The translations under genes were made by a program, and so were the position numbers. The notes under the pieces are model-generated. The model was given only the letters and a program-made list of their open reading frames with translations. It was not told where the DNA came from and searched no databases. Positions 15,980-23,986 of a stretch of DNA of 24,366 bases are shown here, piece after piece (the first letter of the stretch is position 1; the number at the start of each line of letters is the position of its first letter). The DNA comes from JBGPBY01 sp041481485 (GTDB taxonomy: Bacteria > Acidobacteriota > Terriglobia > 20CM-2-55-15), in contig JBGPBY010000030.1 of assembly GCA_041481485.1 (NCBI GenBank), positions 1-24,366 on the forward strand, given 5' to 3'.

Positions 15980-17242
15980 ATGATGACTGAAGTCGGCAAT
16001 TCATTACGAGCGAACCAGAGAGCTCCAGGAAAAGTGTTGGCGGCGGCTGGGATCGTCTTGTTCGCAGTGTCTGCATTCGGTTGCGAAAAGAAACAGGAGG
16101 TGGCGAAGCCCATTCCCGAAATTCCCGTTGTAGTCGCAAAAGTCACGCAGCGGGCAATGCCTGTTCAACTCACGGCCGTCGGCAACGTCGAGGCGCTATC
16201 GTCCGTTTCGATCCGGTCCCAGGTTGCGGGCCAGCTGATGGAGGTGCACTTCAAGGAAGGCGATTTCGTCCGCCGCGGGCAATTGCTCCTGACGATCGAT
16301 TCACGTCCATATCTGGCACTTGTCGAACAGGCGAAGAACACCATCATCAGGGACCAGGCTCAGCTTGCCCAGGCCGAAGCGAATCTGGCGAGGGACAGCG
16401 CTCAGGAAGAATACGCACGTTCCGAAGCGCAGCGCTACGCCACACTTCTTGATCGCGGTTTGATTTCCAAAGAAGCGCTCGAGCAGTCGAAAGCCCAGGC
16501 TGCGGCATCGGCGCAATTGCTGAGCGCCGATCGTGCCGCCATCGCCACGGCAAAGGCCAATCTCGCCCTCGATCAGGGAACTCTGAATGGAGCCAACCTC
16601 CAGTTGAGCTATTGCACCATTTATTCACCAATCGACGGGCGAACGGGAGCGGTGATGCAGAAAGCAGGAAATCTGCTTAAGGCGGCCGACATACCCATCG
16701 TTGTCATCAACCAGGTCGATCCCATTTACGTCAATTTCACCGTTTCGCAGCAATACTGGCTCGACGTCAAAAAACATTCTTCCGACCGCGAATTTCCCGT
16801 CGCGGCAACGACATCGCAGGGGCCCGGCGAAATTCTGCATGGTGCGGTGACCTTTGTCGACAATGCGGTGGATCCCACAACGGGAACCATTCACCTGCGT
16901 GCAACATTCGAAAATGCGCAGAACCGGCTCTGGCCTGGTCTGTTCGTCAACGTTGTCATGACGCTGTCGGAACAGGCGAACGCCACCGTAGTCCCCATGC
17001 AGGCCATTACGGCAGGACAGAACGGTTCCATGGTTTATGTCTTAAAACCGGACAATACCGTGGAAACCCGGGACGTTGTTTCGACCCGTACCGGCGGCGG
17101 ATTTGCAGTAATCGAAAAGGGACTCGTTGCTGGCGAGACCGTGGTTATCGACGGACAGACTCGACTGACGAAAGGCGCCAGGGTTCAAATCAAGTCGGGT
17201 ACCACAGATGCCGCTACAGCCAATGCGGTCCAGGCAAACTGA
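15980..17242 (+). CDS. RND efflux periplasmic adaptor (membrane fusion lipoprotein, MdtA/AcrA-like)
   Basis: This is a 420-residue adaptor that would link the inner-membrane pump to an outer-membrane channel. A lipoprotein signal ends at the lipobox AFGC (Cys35), so it is lipid-anchored. The first lipoyl half is AVGNVEALSSVSIRSQVAGQLMEVHFKEGDFVRRGQLLLTID (about 70-112). A long coiled-coil hairpin follows (about 118-205, AQLAQAEANLARDSAQEEYARSEAQRY), then the second lipoyl half YCTIYSPIDGRTGAVMQKAGNLLKA, the beta-barrel (PIYVNFTVSQQYWLDVKK) and the membrane-proximal domain (VVPMQAITAGQNGSMVYVL). The frame is open to GTG at 15947. ATG at 15980 or 15983 gives a cleaner signal peptide, but no start has a strong ribosome site. 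The pump gene follows after 29 bp. Confidence 0.93.
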   Translation: MMTEVGNSLRANQRAPGKVLAAAGIVLFAVSAFGCEKKQEVAKPIPEIPVVVAKVTQRAMPVQLTAVGNVEALSSVSIRSQVAGQLMEVHFKEGDFVRRGQLLLTIDSRPYLALVEQAKNTIIRDQAQLAQAEANLARDSAQEEYARSEAQRYATLLDRGLISKEALEQSKAQAAASAQLLSADRAAIATAKANLALDQGTLNGANLQLSYCTIYSPIDGRTGAVMQKAGNLLKAADIPIVVINQVDPIYVNFTVSQQYWLDVKKHSSDREFPVAATTSQGPGEILHGAVTFVDNAVDPTTGTIHLRATFENAQNRLWPGLFVNVVMTLSEQANATVVPMQAITAGQNGSMVYVLKPDNTVETRDVVSTRTGGGFAVIEKGLVAGETVVIDGQTRLTKGARVQIKSGTTDAATANAVQAN

Positions 17243-17271
17243 GTGAGGAGAGGGATTCAGAGGAAAAGCCC

Positions 17272-20200
17272 ATGAGCATTCCTGAAATTTTCATCCGGCG
17301 GCCGGTCGCCACGACTTTAGTGATGATCGGCATTTTGTTATTTGGGGTGGCGGGTTACCGCAACCTGCCAGTGAGCGATCTCCCCAACGTGGATTATCCG
17401 ACCATCAACGTGAAGGCCACGTTGCCCGGCGCCAATTCCGACACGATGGCTTCAGCAGTAGCTCTGCCATTGGAAAAACAGTTCGCCGCAATCGCCGGCC
17501 TGGATTCCATGAGTTCGCAAAATGTGCTGGGCAACACCAACATCACACTGCAATTCAATTTGAGCCGGAACATTGACGGCGCCGCGCAGGACGTGCAAAA
17601 CGCCATCACTCAGGCCGCTCGCCGTTTGCCGGCCGACATGCCGGCGCCGCCGTCGATCAGCAAAGTGAATCCCGCGGATCAACCCGTTCTCAATCTCTCG
17701 CTTTCGTCCGACACGCTGCCGCTTTCGAAGGTCGATGAATACGCCGAGAATCTGATTTCAGAAAGTATCTCTACAGTCAACGGCGTGGCGGAAGTTCAGG
17801 TCTATGGAACCGCCAAGTACGCCGTCCACGTTCAGCTGGATCCGCACGAGCTGGCATCGCGTCAGATCGGAATCGACGACGTCAATCGCGCATTGAATGA
17901 TGGCAATGTGAACCTCCCTGCAGGCGTGCTCTACGGGCCGCAGCGCGCGGTGACATTGCAGGCGAGTGGACAACTCTTCAATGCCATCGACTATTCCAAT
18001 CTGATCGTGACGTATCGCAACGGATCGCCCGTCCGTGCCGGCGATCTCGGACGCGTCGTCGATGGCGTGGAAAACCCCTACATCGCCACGTGGTTCTACA
18101 GCAAAGATCAGCCGAAGGGTGCGCGGGCAATCCAGCTGGCAATTTCCAAACAGCCTGGAACCAATGCTGTCGAAGTGGTCGACGGAATCAAGGCCATCCT
18201 GCCGAGCATCGAAGCCCAACTGCCGCCGGCGGTTCAAATGAAAGTGCTATTTGACCGGTCACTGACGATTCGCAAATCCGTCGATGACGTCAAGTTCACG
18301 CTGGCGCTGGCGCTCATGCTGGTCATCCTGGTGATTTTCCTTTTTCTGCGAAATCTGTCCGCCACCATCATTCCGAGCCTGGCTTTGCCTTTTTCGCTCG
18401 TGGGGACATTCGGCGTCATGTATTTGTGCGGCTTCTCCATCGACAATCTTTCGCTGATGGCGTTGACGCTGGCCGTTGGATTTGTCGTCGATGACGCCAT
18501 TGTCATGCTCGAAAACATTGTCCGTCACATGGAGCAGGGCAAGACGGCGCTTCGAGCCGCGTTAGACGGCGCCAACGAAATTGGATTCACGATTGTCTCC
18601 ATGACCATTTCGCTTTCAGCTGTCTTTATCCCCGTGCTATTTCTCGGCGGCGTGCTTGGCCGGTTGCTCAATGAATTTGCGGTAACCATCATGTCCGCGA
18701 TTCTCGTTTCGGGATTCGTTTCGCTGACGCTCACCCCGATGATGTGCAGCCGTTTTCTGAAACACGACCATCATCAAAAACACGGGCCGGTTTTCAATTT
18801 CTTCGAACGCCTTCAGGATGGCTTGACGAACGTCTACGATCGCTGTCTACGCGTGGTGTTGCGGCATAAGGCCGTAACCATGCTTGTTTCGCTGCTGCTC
18901 ATTGTGGGAACCGTTCACCTGTACAACATCATTCCCAAGGGGTTTCTCCCCAGCGAAGACATTGAGCAATTCAACGGAACGACCGAGGCGGTTGAAGGAA
19001 TTTCGTTTGACGCCATGGTTCAGCATCAGACGCAGGTTGCCGAAATAATTGCAGCCGATCCTGCCATCGATTACGTCATGTCGACCGTGGGTGGAGGGAA
19101 CAGGAGTCTCAATCAGGGAAATCTGAATGTTCGCCTGAAGGCGCGCGAACAGCGTGCACAGGTGGATCAGGTCATTCAGGGCCTCCGTCCAAAACTCGCT
19201 ACAATTCCAGGAATTTCGGTTTACATGCGCAATGATCCGCCAATCAATATTGGTGGAATCAAAAGCAAGGCGCTGTTCCAATTCACGCTGCAAAGTCCAG
19301 GCACGGACGAGTTATATCGCTCTTCCCGGGAATTCGAGACAACGATGAGGGGATTGTCCGCCATTCAGGATGTCAGCAGCGATTTGCAGATTCGCAACCC
19401 ACAGATCAATGTAATGATCGATCGCGACAGCGCATCTGCTCTTGGCGTCACCCCGAATCAGATTGAAACGGCTCTGTATTCGGCGTACGGACTGCGCCAG
19501 GTTTCCACTATCTTTGCGCCGGACAATCAGTATCGCGTCATCATGGAACTCGAACCGCAATACCAGCACGACGCCAACTCGCTGGCGATGCTCTATATCC
19601 GGTCGAATACCGGACAGCTCGTACCGTTGAGCGGAGTGGCGAGGCTGAGTAACAGCCTCGGCCCATTGTCGGTAAATCATCTCGGACAACTTCCGGCTGT
19701 CACCATCTCGTTTAACCTGCGGCAAGGACATTCCATCGGCGATGCGGTGAATCAAATCAACAGCGCGGCTGCCGCTTCCCTGCCGGCGACAGTCCTCACC
19801 CGATTTCAGGGCAATGCGCAGGTCTTCCAGTCCTCGCTCACCGGACTCGGCATGCTGGTCATTCTGTCGATTCTGGTGATCTACATCGTATTGGGAATCC
19901 TGTACGAGAGCTTTGTACATCCCATCACCATTCTTTCAGGTTTGCCTTCAGCCGGATTCGGCGCTTTGTTATCTCTCTACGCATTCCACATGGCGGCAGC
20001 GAAAGGCTGGCTGCCGCCGACGTTTGACATGAGTCTGGATATCTACGGTTTCGTCGGTGTCATCATGCTGATCGGTATCGTGAAGAAGAACGCAATCATG
20101 ATGATCGACTACGCGCTTGAGGCTCAGCGAAACCAGGGCAAGACTGCTGCAGAAGCCATCTATCAGGGTTGCCTGATTCGATTTCGTCCCATCATGATGA

Positions 20201-20448
20201 CAACGATGGCCGCTTTGATGGGAACGCTTCCCATCGCACTTGGATTCGGCGCCGGAGCGGAAGCCCGGCGCGCTCTCGGCGTATCTGTGGTGGGCGGGTT
20301 GTTCTTTTCACAAATCGTGACGCTGTTCCTGACGCCGGTGGTTTACATCTACCTGGAGGATGCCCGGACCTGGTTCGCACGCATGTTCGTGAGAAAACCG
20401 CGTGGGGCGGCGGGAGAAGCCGACACGGTGAGCGATGCCGTGCAATAA
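17272..20448 (+). CDS. RND-family multidrug efflux pump (MdtB/MdtC-like, HAE1)
   Basis: This is a 1058-residue inner-membrane proton/drug antiporter, with the normal length for the family. It starts FIRRPVATTLVMIGILLFGVAGY (TM1). A periplasmic porter domain follows (NVDYPTINVKATLPGA, VQNAITQAARRLP). TM2-6 include AVGFVVDDAIVMLENIV, with the paired acidic residues Asp407 and Asp408 expected for proton relay. A second porter half is followed by TM8-12 (VGVIMLIGIVKKNAIMMIDYALE, RFRPIMMTTMAALMGTLPIALG). The features resemble MdtB/C more than AcrB. The ribosome site AGAGGA is eight bases upstream. Only one pump subunit is encoded, and there is no outer-membrane factor gene before the operon ends, so a TolC-like channel must come from elsewhere. 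Confidence 0.96.
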   Translation: MSIPEIFIRRPVATTLVMIGILLFGVAGYRNLPVSDLPNVDYPTINVKATLPGANSDTMASAVALPLEKQFAAIAGLDSMSSQNVLGNTNITLQFNLSRNIDGAAQDVQNAITQAARRLPADMPAPPSISKVNPADQPVLNLSLSSDTLPLSKVDEYAENLISESISTVNGVAEVQVYGTAKYAVHVQLDPHELASRQIGIDDVNRALNDGNVNLPAGVLYGPQRAVTLQASGQLFNAIDYSNLIVTYRNGSPVRAGDLGRVVDGVENPYIATWFYSKDQPKGARAIQLAISKQPGTNAVEVVDGIKAILPSIEAQLPPAVQMKVLFDRSLTIRKSVDDVKFTLALALMLVILVIFLFLRNLSATIIPSLALPFSLVGTFGVMYLCGFSIDNLSLMALTLAVGFVVDDAIVMLENIVRHMEQGKTALRAALDGANEIGFTIVSMTISLSAVFIPVLFLGGVLGRLLNEFAVTIMSAILVSGFVSLTLTPMMCSRFLKHDHHQKHGPVFNFFERLQDGLTNVYDRCLRVVLRHKAVTMLVSLLLIVGTVHLYNIIPKGFLPSEDIEQFNGTTEAVEGISFDAMVQHQTQVAEIIAADPAIDYVMSTVGGGNRSLNQGNLNVRLKAREQRAQVDQVIQGLRPKLATIPGISVYMRNDPPINIGGIKSKALFQFTLQSPGTDELYRSSREFETTMRGLSAIQDVSSDLQIRNPQINVMIDRDSASALGVTPNQIETALYSAYGLRQVSTIFAPDNQYRVIMELEPQYQHDANSLAMLYIRSNTGQLVPLSGVARLSNSLGPLSVNHLGQLPAVTISFNLRQGHSIGDAVNQINSAAAASLPATVLTRFQGNAQVFQSSLTGLGMLVILSILVIYIVLGILYESFVHPITILSGLPSAGFGALLSLYAFHMAAAKGWLPPTFDMSLDIYGFVGVIMLIGIVKKNAIMMIDYALEAQRNQGKTAAEAIYQGCLIRFRPIMMTTMAALMGTLPIALGFGAGAEARRALGVSVVGGLFFSQIVTLFLTPVVYIYLEDARTWFARMFVRKPRGAAGEADTVSDAVQ

Positions 20449-20490
20449 CGACTGTGTGGGCGGTCTATGCCCCTTTGGGATAAATGAAAT

Positions 20491-20562
20491 GCCGCGAAGC
20501 GGCCACCGAACAGAGCCACGGAGTGGCGGCATTCCCTTAGCCACCGGCGTGAGCCGGTGGCT
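20491..20562. repeat. REP-like palindromic repeat, left copy
   Basis: Three hairpins lie in series: GCCGC-GAA-GCGGC (20491-20503), GCCAC-GGA-GTGGC (20515-20527), and a 10-bp stem AGCCACCGGC with loop GTGA (20539-20562). It lies 43 bp after the RND stop, in inverted orientation to the copy at 20650. The pair resembles a bacterial interspersed mosaic element. It may help end or protect the efflux transcript (inference). Confidence 0.8.
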
Positions 20563-20649
20563 GAGATTCCAGCGCGACCCGTTCCCCCTCCTGCCTTGGC
20601 GGTGGGGCTTCGAAGGATTTGGACGATTGAATTGGTTTTGGATTCCTTA

Positions 20650-20696
20650 CCACCGGCTCACGCCGGTGGCTAAAGAAACTGTCGCCGCTCTGCGGC
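20650..20696. repeat. REP-like palindromic repeat, right copy (inverted)
   Basis: The CCACCGGC stem with loop TCAC (20650-20669) is followed by a short linker CTAAAGAAACTGTC and the small hairpin GCCGC-TCT-GCGGC (20684-20696). Its order is the mirror image of the left copy and the same as the partial copy at 1-45. Compared with those copies the small hairpin has exchanged A-T for G-C on both sides, so pairing is kept. About 80 bp of unrelated sequence separates the two copies. Confidence 0.8.
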
Positions 20697-20743
20697 TCGG
20701 AAAGAAGCCACCCTACCGGCTGTGTTATTCTTAAGGGCTCTCA

Positions 20744-21685
20744 GTGTGGGCGGGAACTTCAATGCACGACGGCATTTACGACAACATTTGCCAGGTCATC
20801 GGCCGGACGCCCGTCGTGCGTCTGCACCGGATTCCGAAAGACGGATGGGCTGAACTTCTGGTCAAACTGGAGTCCTTCAACCCTGGCGGCAGTGTCAAAG
20901 ATCGGATCGGGCTCAGCATGATCGAAGCGGCCGAACAGGCGGGACGCCTGAGGCCCGGGGGCACGATTGTGGAACCAACCAGCGGCAATACTGGAATCGG
21001 ACTCGCCATGGTGGGTGCCGCCAAAGGCTATCGTGTGATCCTGACCATGCCGGAAGACATGAGCCAGGAGCGCATCAATCTGCTAAAGGCGTACGGTGCC
21101 GAGGTCGTCCTCACGCCCCGCGGCGATTTCATGCAGGGTGCAATCCAGGCCGCCGAGAAGATTCTCGCGGCGCATCCGGATTACTTCATGCCGCAGCAGT
21201 TTCGCAATCCCGCCAATCCCGACATCCATCGCCGGACGACGGCAAAGGAAATTCTGGCCGCGCTGGGCGGCCGGCTCGACGGACTCGTTGTGGGAATTGG
21301 CACCGGCGGCACCGCCACAGGCACCGGCGAAGTGCTCAAGAAAGAACTTTCGGATCTGAAAGTTTTCGCGGTGGAACCCGCAGAGTCTCCCGTGTTTTCA
21401 GGAGGCAAGCCCGGCCCGCACCGGCTTCAGGGCATTGGCGCCGGATTTATTCCGCAGGTTTTCAATCGCACCGTGGTCGATCAAATATTAACCGTCAACT
21501 ATGAGGAAGCGCGTGCCGCAGCACGACGACTTGCAGAGCTTGAAGGCATTCTCTGCGGTGTCTCGTCCGGCGCGATACTTCATGCGGCCAGCAGAGTGTC
21601 TCAGGATCTGGGGCGCGGAAAGCGAGTACTCGCCATTCTGCCGGATACCGGCGAGCGCTATCTGTCGACGGATTTGTTTTCTTGA
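20744..21685 (+). CDS. cysK: Cysteine synthase A (O-acetylserine sulfhydrylase)
   Basis: This is a PLP fold-type II enzyme that makes cysteine from O-acetylserine and sulfide. From the GTG start it shows IYDNICQVIGRTPVVRL (11-27), the cofactor lysine in NPGGSVKDRI (Lys52), the substrate loop PTSGNTGIG (78-86), QQFRNPANP, the phosphate-binding GIGTGGT (184-190) and C-terminal GVSSGAILHAA and ILPDTGERYLSTDLF. The length of 314 residues is normal. Two starts are possible: GTG at 20744 has AAGGG six bases upstream, while ATG at 20762 is closer to the family N-terminus but has a poorer ribosome site. It is the first gene of a biosynthetic operon; the next ATG follows its TGA after one base. Confidence 0.95.
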   Translation: MWAGTSMHDGIYDNICQVIGRTPVVRLHRIPKDGWAELLVKLESFNPGGSVKDRIGLSMIEAAEQAGRLRPGGTIVEPTSGNTGIGLAMVGAAKGYRVILTMPEDMSQERINLLKAYGAEVVLTPRGDFMQGAIQAAEKILAAHPDYFMPQQFRNPANPDIHRRTTAKEILAALGGRLDGLVVGIGTGGTATGTGEVLKKELSDLKVFAVEPAESPVFSGGKPGPHRLQGIGAGFIPQVFNRTVVDQILTVNYEEARAAARRLAELEGILCGVSSGAILHAASRVSQDLGRGKRVLAILPDTGERYLSTDLFS

Positions 21686-21686
21686 A

Positions 21687-23003
21687 ATGCGTTCCGGAGG
21701 CCTGTGCGTTGCGCTTACTCCTGAATCCATCGACGATGTGTTTTCTCAAAACGTCGACGGTGCGGATCTGATTGAAGTCCGGCTCGATTATCTGAAAAAT
21801 CCGCAACACGCCAATCCTGTCCGCTGGGACCGGATGCCGGTGCCGGTCATCGCAACCTGCCGGAGCGCCAGATTCGGCGGCAAATTTCAGGGCACGCTCG
21901 ACGAGGAATGCGCAATCCTCGAGACTGCGGCCCGCAACGGCGCACGCTTTGTCGACATCGACTACCGGTACGCGCGTGCGTTCGGCTCGGCCGAAGTCAT
22001 CGCCTCATACCACGATTTCGTAGGCACACCACGCAATCTTGAAGCGATACTCGAGCAGGCATGCGCGGCGCCCGGGCACATCGGCAAAATTGCAACGCAG
22101 GTGAACAGCTGGTCCGACAATCGTCGCTTACTGGAGTCGCTAACAAAGCGATGGCCCAAACCTGTCATTGTTGCCGGCATGGGCGATCTGGGACAGATTA
22201 CCCGCATCGCCGGACTTTCCCGTGGCAGCTTTCTCAGCTATGCATCGATAGGCGGACCGCTCCATGCATCCGCCACCGGCCAGGTAAATCTTCGGGAAAT
22301 GCTGGACGACTACAAATTTCGAAGAGTGCAAAGGTCGACAACTCTCATTGGAATTATGGGTATGCCCGTGGGGCACTCTCAATCCCACATTCTCCACAAT
22401 CGGGCATTCGAAGCGCGTGGACTCGACTTTGCCTACATGAAGTTTCCGGCAAACGACGTCCAGGATTTTTTCGACAATGCGCGGCAATGCGGCATCGGTG
22501 GATTTTCGGTAACAATTCCCCACAAGATCACCGTGATTCCGTTTCTGGAGTGCATTACACCGGAAGCGAAAAGCATCGGCGCGGTGAATACGGTAAGCCT
22601 TGGCAGTGAGAGTTCTGCGGGCTGGAGCGGAGACAACACCGACGCTTACGGCGTTCATATGGCGTTAAGTTCCGTGGGATTTGATCCCAATGGAAAGAAA
22701 ATCGCCATTATGGGCCGAGGCGGTGGCGCAAAGGCGGCAGCGGCAGCGGTGACCGGAGCAAGAGAAGTGAAGGTGTTTTCGCGCGGCGAAATTGCCGAAG
22801 CCAATCAAACCGAATCCGATCTTCTCATCAACGCAACACCGGTGGGCATGTATCCGAATATCGACGCATCACCCATCGACGGAGTCATTCGGGCCGGCGC
22901 AGTTTTCGACATGGTTTATAACCCGCCAACGACAAAACTGCTTCAAACTGCGGCGAGTCAGGGCAAGACCATCATTCGCGGGACTACGATGTTTGCCGCT
23001 TAG
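21687..23003 (+). CDS. aroDE: Fused 3-dehydroquinate dehydratase (type I) and shikimate dehydrogenase, cut short by an in-frame TAG
   Basis: This bifunctional enzyme catalyses steps three and four of the shikimate pathway. Residues 1 to about 205 form an AroD barrel: EVRLD, CRSARFGGKFQG, catalytic His109 in SYHDF and Schiff-base Lys134 in GKIAT. Residues from about 219 are AroE: the shikimate-site serines in GHSQSHILHN (231-233), catalytic Lys280 in SVTIPHK, GAVNT, Asp319 in GDNTDAYG, the NADP loop GRGGGAKAA (343-351), NATPVGMYPN and FDMVYNPPTTKLL. The frame stops at TAG (23001) in TTMFAA*. That is the position where the family has a conserved glutamine, and the tail continues in the same frame afterwards. 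An open frame extends upstream to 21501 inside cysK, but ATG at 21687 matches the AroD N-terminus and sits one base after the cysK stop. Activity of the truncated AroE half is doubtful. Confidence 0.9.
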   Translation: MRSGGLCVALTPESIDDVFSQNVDGADLIEVRLDYLKNPQHANPVRWDRMPVPVIATCRSARFGGKFQGTLDEECAILETAARNGARFVDIDYRYARAFGSAEVIASYHDFVGTPRNLEAILEQACAAPGHIGKIATQVNSWSDNRRLLESLTKRWPKPVIVAGMGDLGQITRIAGLSRGSFLSYASIGGPLHASATGQVNLREMLDDYKFRRVQRSTTLIGIMGMPVGHSQSHILHNRAFEARGLDFAYMKFPANDVQDFFDNARQCGIGGFSVTIPHKITVIPFLECITPEAKSIGAVNTVSLGSESSAGWSGDNTDAYGVHMALSSVGFDPNGKKIAIMGRGGGAKAAAAAVTGAREVKVFSRGEIAEANQTESDLLINATPVGMYPNIDASPIDGVIRAGAVFDMVYNPPTTKLLQTAASQGKTIIRGTTMFAA

Positions 23004-23081
23004 GCTGCCCGCCAATTCGAGATCTGGACCGGGCAGCCGGCGCCTTTGGATATTTATCGAGCCGACTGGAGGGCCTCATGA
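23001..23081 (+). other. Amber codon and in-frame shikimate dehydrogenase C-terminal tail
   Basis: After TAG the same frame gives AARQFEIWTGQPAPLDIYRADWRAS and then TGA at 23079-23081. QFEIWTG is a typical AroE C-terminus, and in E. coli AroE the matching stretch is MLVAQAAHAFLLWHG. Changing TAG to CAG would restore a 464-residue fusion. The TGA overlaps the thrB ATG as ATGA, the same junction seen at thrB-hisZ, which supports this as the native gene end. Confidence 0.85.
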
Positions 23082-23986
23082 GCCGGCCCGTCACATTTCA
23101 CATCCCCGCCAGTACCGCAAATCTGGGCGCAGGGTTTGATGCGTTGAGCCTCGCCCTGGCGCGATATCTTCGGATATCGATTCAGCCTGCCGAGGAAATG
23201 AAGATCGAGGTGACGGGTGTCGATGCAGCTCTAATCCCGACGACAGAAGATAACCTGATCTGCAAAGTCGCTGCGGCTGCTGCGGTGCGGCGGAAACGGA
23301 CACTGCCACCTTATCTTTTGAAAATCGACAACGACATTCCATTGTCCCGCGGCATGGGCAGCAGTGCGGCTGCCATCATCGCCGGCATCACGTGTTACGA
23401 AGCCCTGGCCGGAGACTGGCTCAGCGAACAGGAAATCTATCGCTGCGCATTTGAGTTCGAGTCGCATCCGGACAATCTCGCGGCAGCGTTGAACGGCAAC
23501 CTGATTTCTGCGGCCGTGGCGGACGACGGAACGGTGCTGGTTTCGAAACTGACGATCCCGGGAAAAATCGGGACAGTCGTTGTGATTCCAACGTTCGAAC
23601 TGTCCACCGCGCACGCGCGTGCCGTTCTGCCGGCGGAATATTCCCGCAAGGACACCGTCTACAACATTCAGCGCGCTGCACTCACCGTTGCCGCGTTGAC
23701 AACCGGGAACTGGTCTCTGATCCGTGAAGCCATGCGCGATCGTATTCATCAACCCTACAGAGCAAAACTCATTCCCGGCCTGGAAGAGATCCTCGCGCTT
23801 CAAGTGAAGGGCCTGCTGGGAATCGCGCTCAGCGGTGCAGGTCCCACAGTCTTTGCGTTTGTCGATCCGAAACGCGCCGATGAAATCGGCAGTATTCTGA
23901 CTTCCACATTCGCAAAGGCCGGAGTTGAGGCCGCCGCGCACCTCATCGACGTGGATACATACGGAAGGGTGATCGATCAGTCATGA
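23078..23986 (+). CDS. thrB: Homoserine kinase
   Basis: This is a GHMP-family kinase that phosphorylates homoserine for threonine synthesis. The N-terminal FHIPASTANLGAGFDALSLAL (7-27) and the ATP loop IPLSRGMGSSAAAIIAG (87-103) are characteristic, as are FEFESHPDNLAAALNGNL, PTFELSTAHARAVLP, DRIHQPYRAKLIPG and the C-terminal GIALSGAGPTVFAFV. The length of 302 residues is normal. The ATG lies in an ATGA overlap with the stop of the full-length aroDE frame. If ribosomes end at the internal TAG they stop 74 bases earlier, so coupled initiation might be weakened; GGAGGG seven to eight bases upstream can still recruit ribosomes. Its own stop overlaps the hisZ start by ATGA. Confidence 0.96.
   Translation: MSRPVTFHIPASTANLGAGFDALSLALARYLRISIQPAEEMKIEVTGVDAALIPTTEDNLICKVAAAAAVRRKRTLPPYLLKIDNDIPLSRGMGSSAAAIIAGITCYEALAGDWLSEQEIYRCAFEFESHPDNLAAALNGNLISAAVADDGTVLVSKLTIPGKIGTVVVIPTFELSTAHARAVLPAEYSRKDTVYNIQRAALTVAALTTGNWSLIREAMRDRIHQPYRAKLIPGLEEILALQVKGLLGIALSGAGPTVFAFVDPKRADEIGSILTSTFAKAGVEAAAHLIDVDTYGRVIDQS

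Noticed and set aside
19312..19920. Open frame of 202 codons on the - strand inside the RND pump
   Set aside because: It is a shadow of a strongly conserved transporter sequence and has no ribosome site.
23231..23941. Minus-strand frame of 236 codons
   Set aside because: It is antisense to thrB, whose GHMP motifs are intact.
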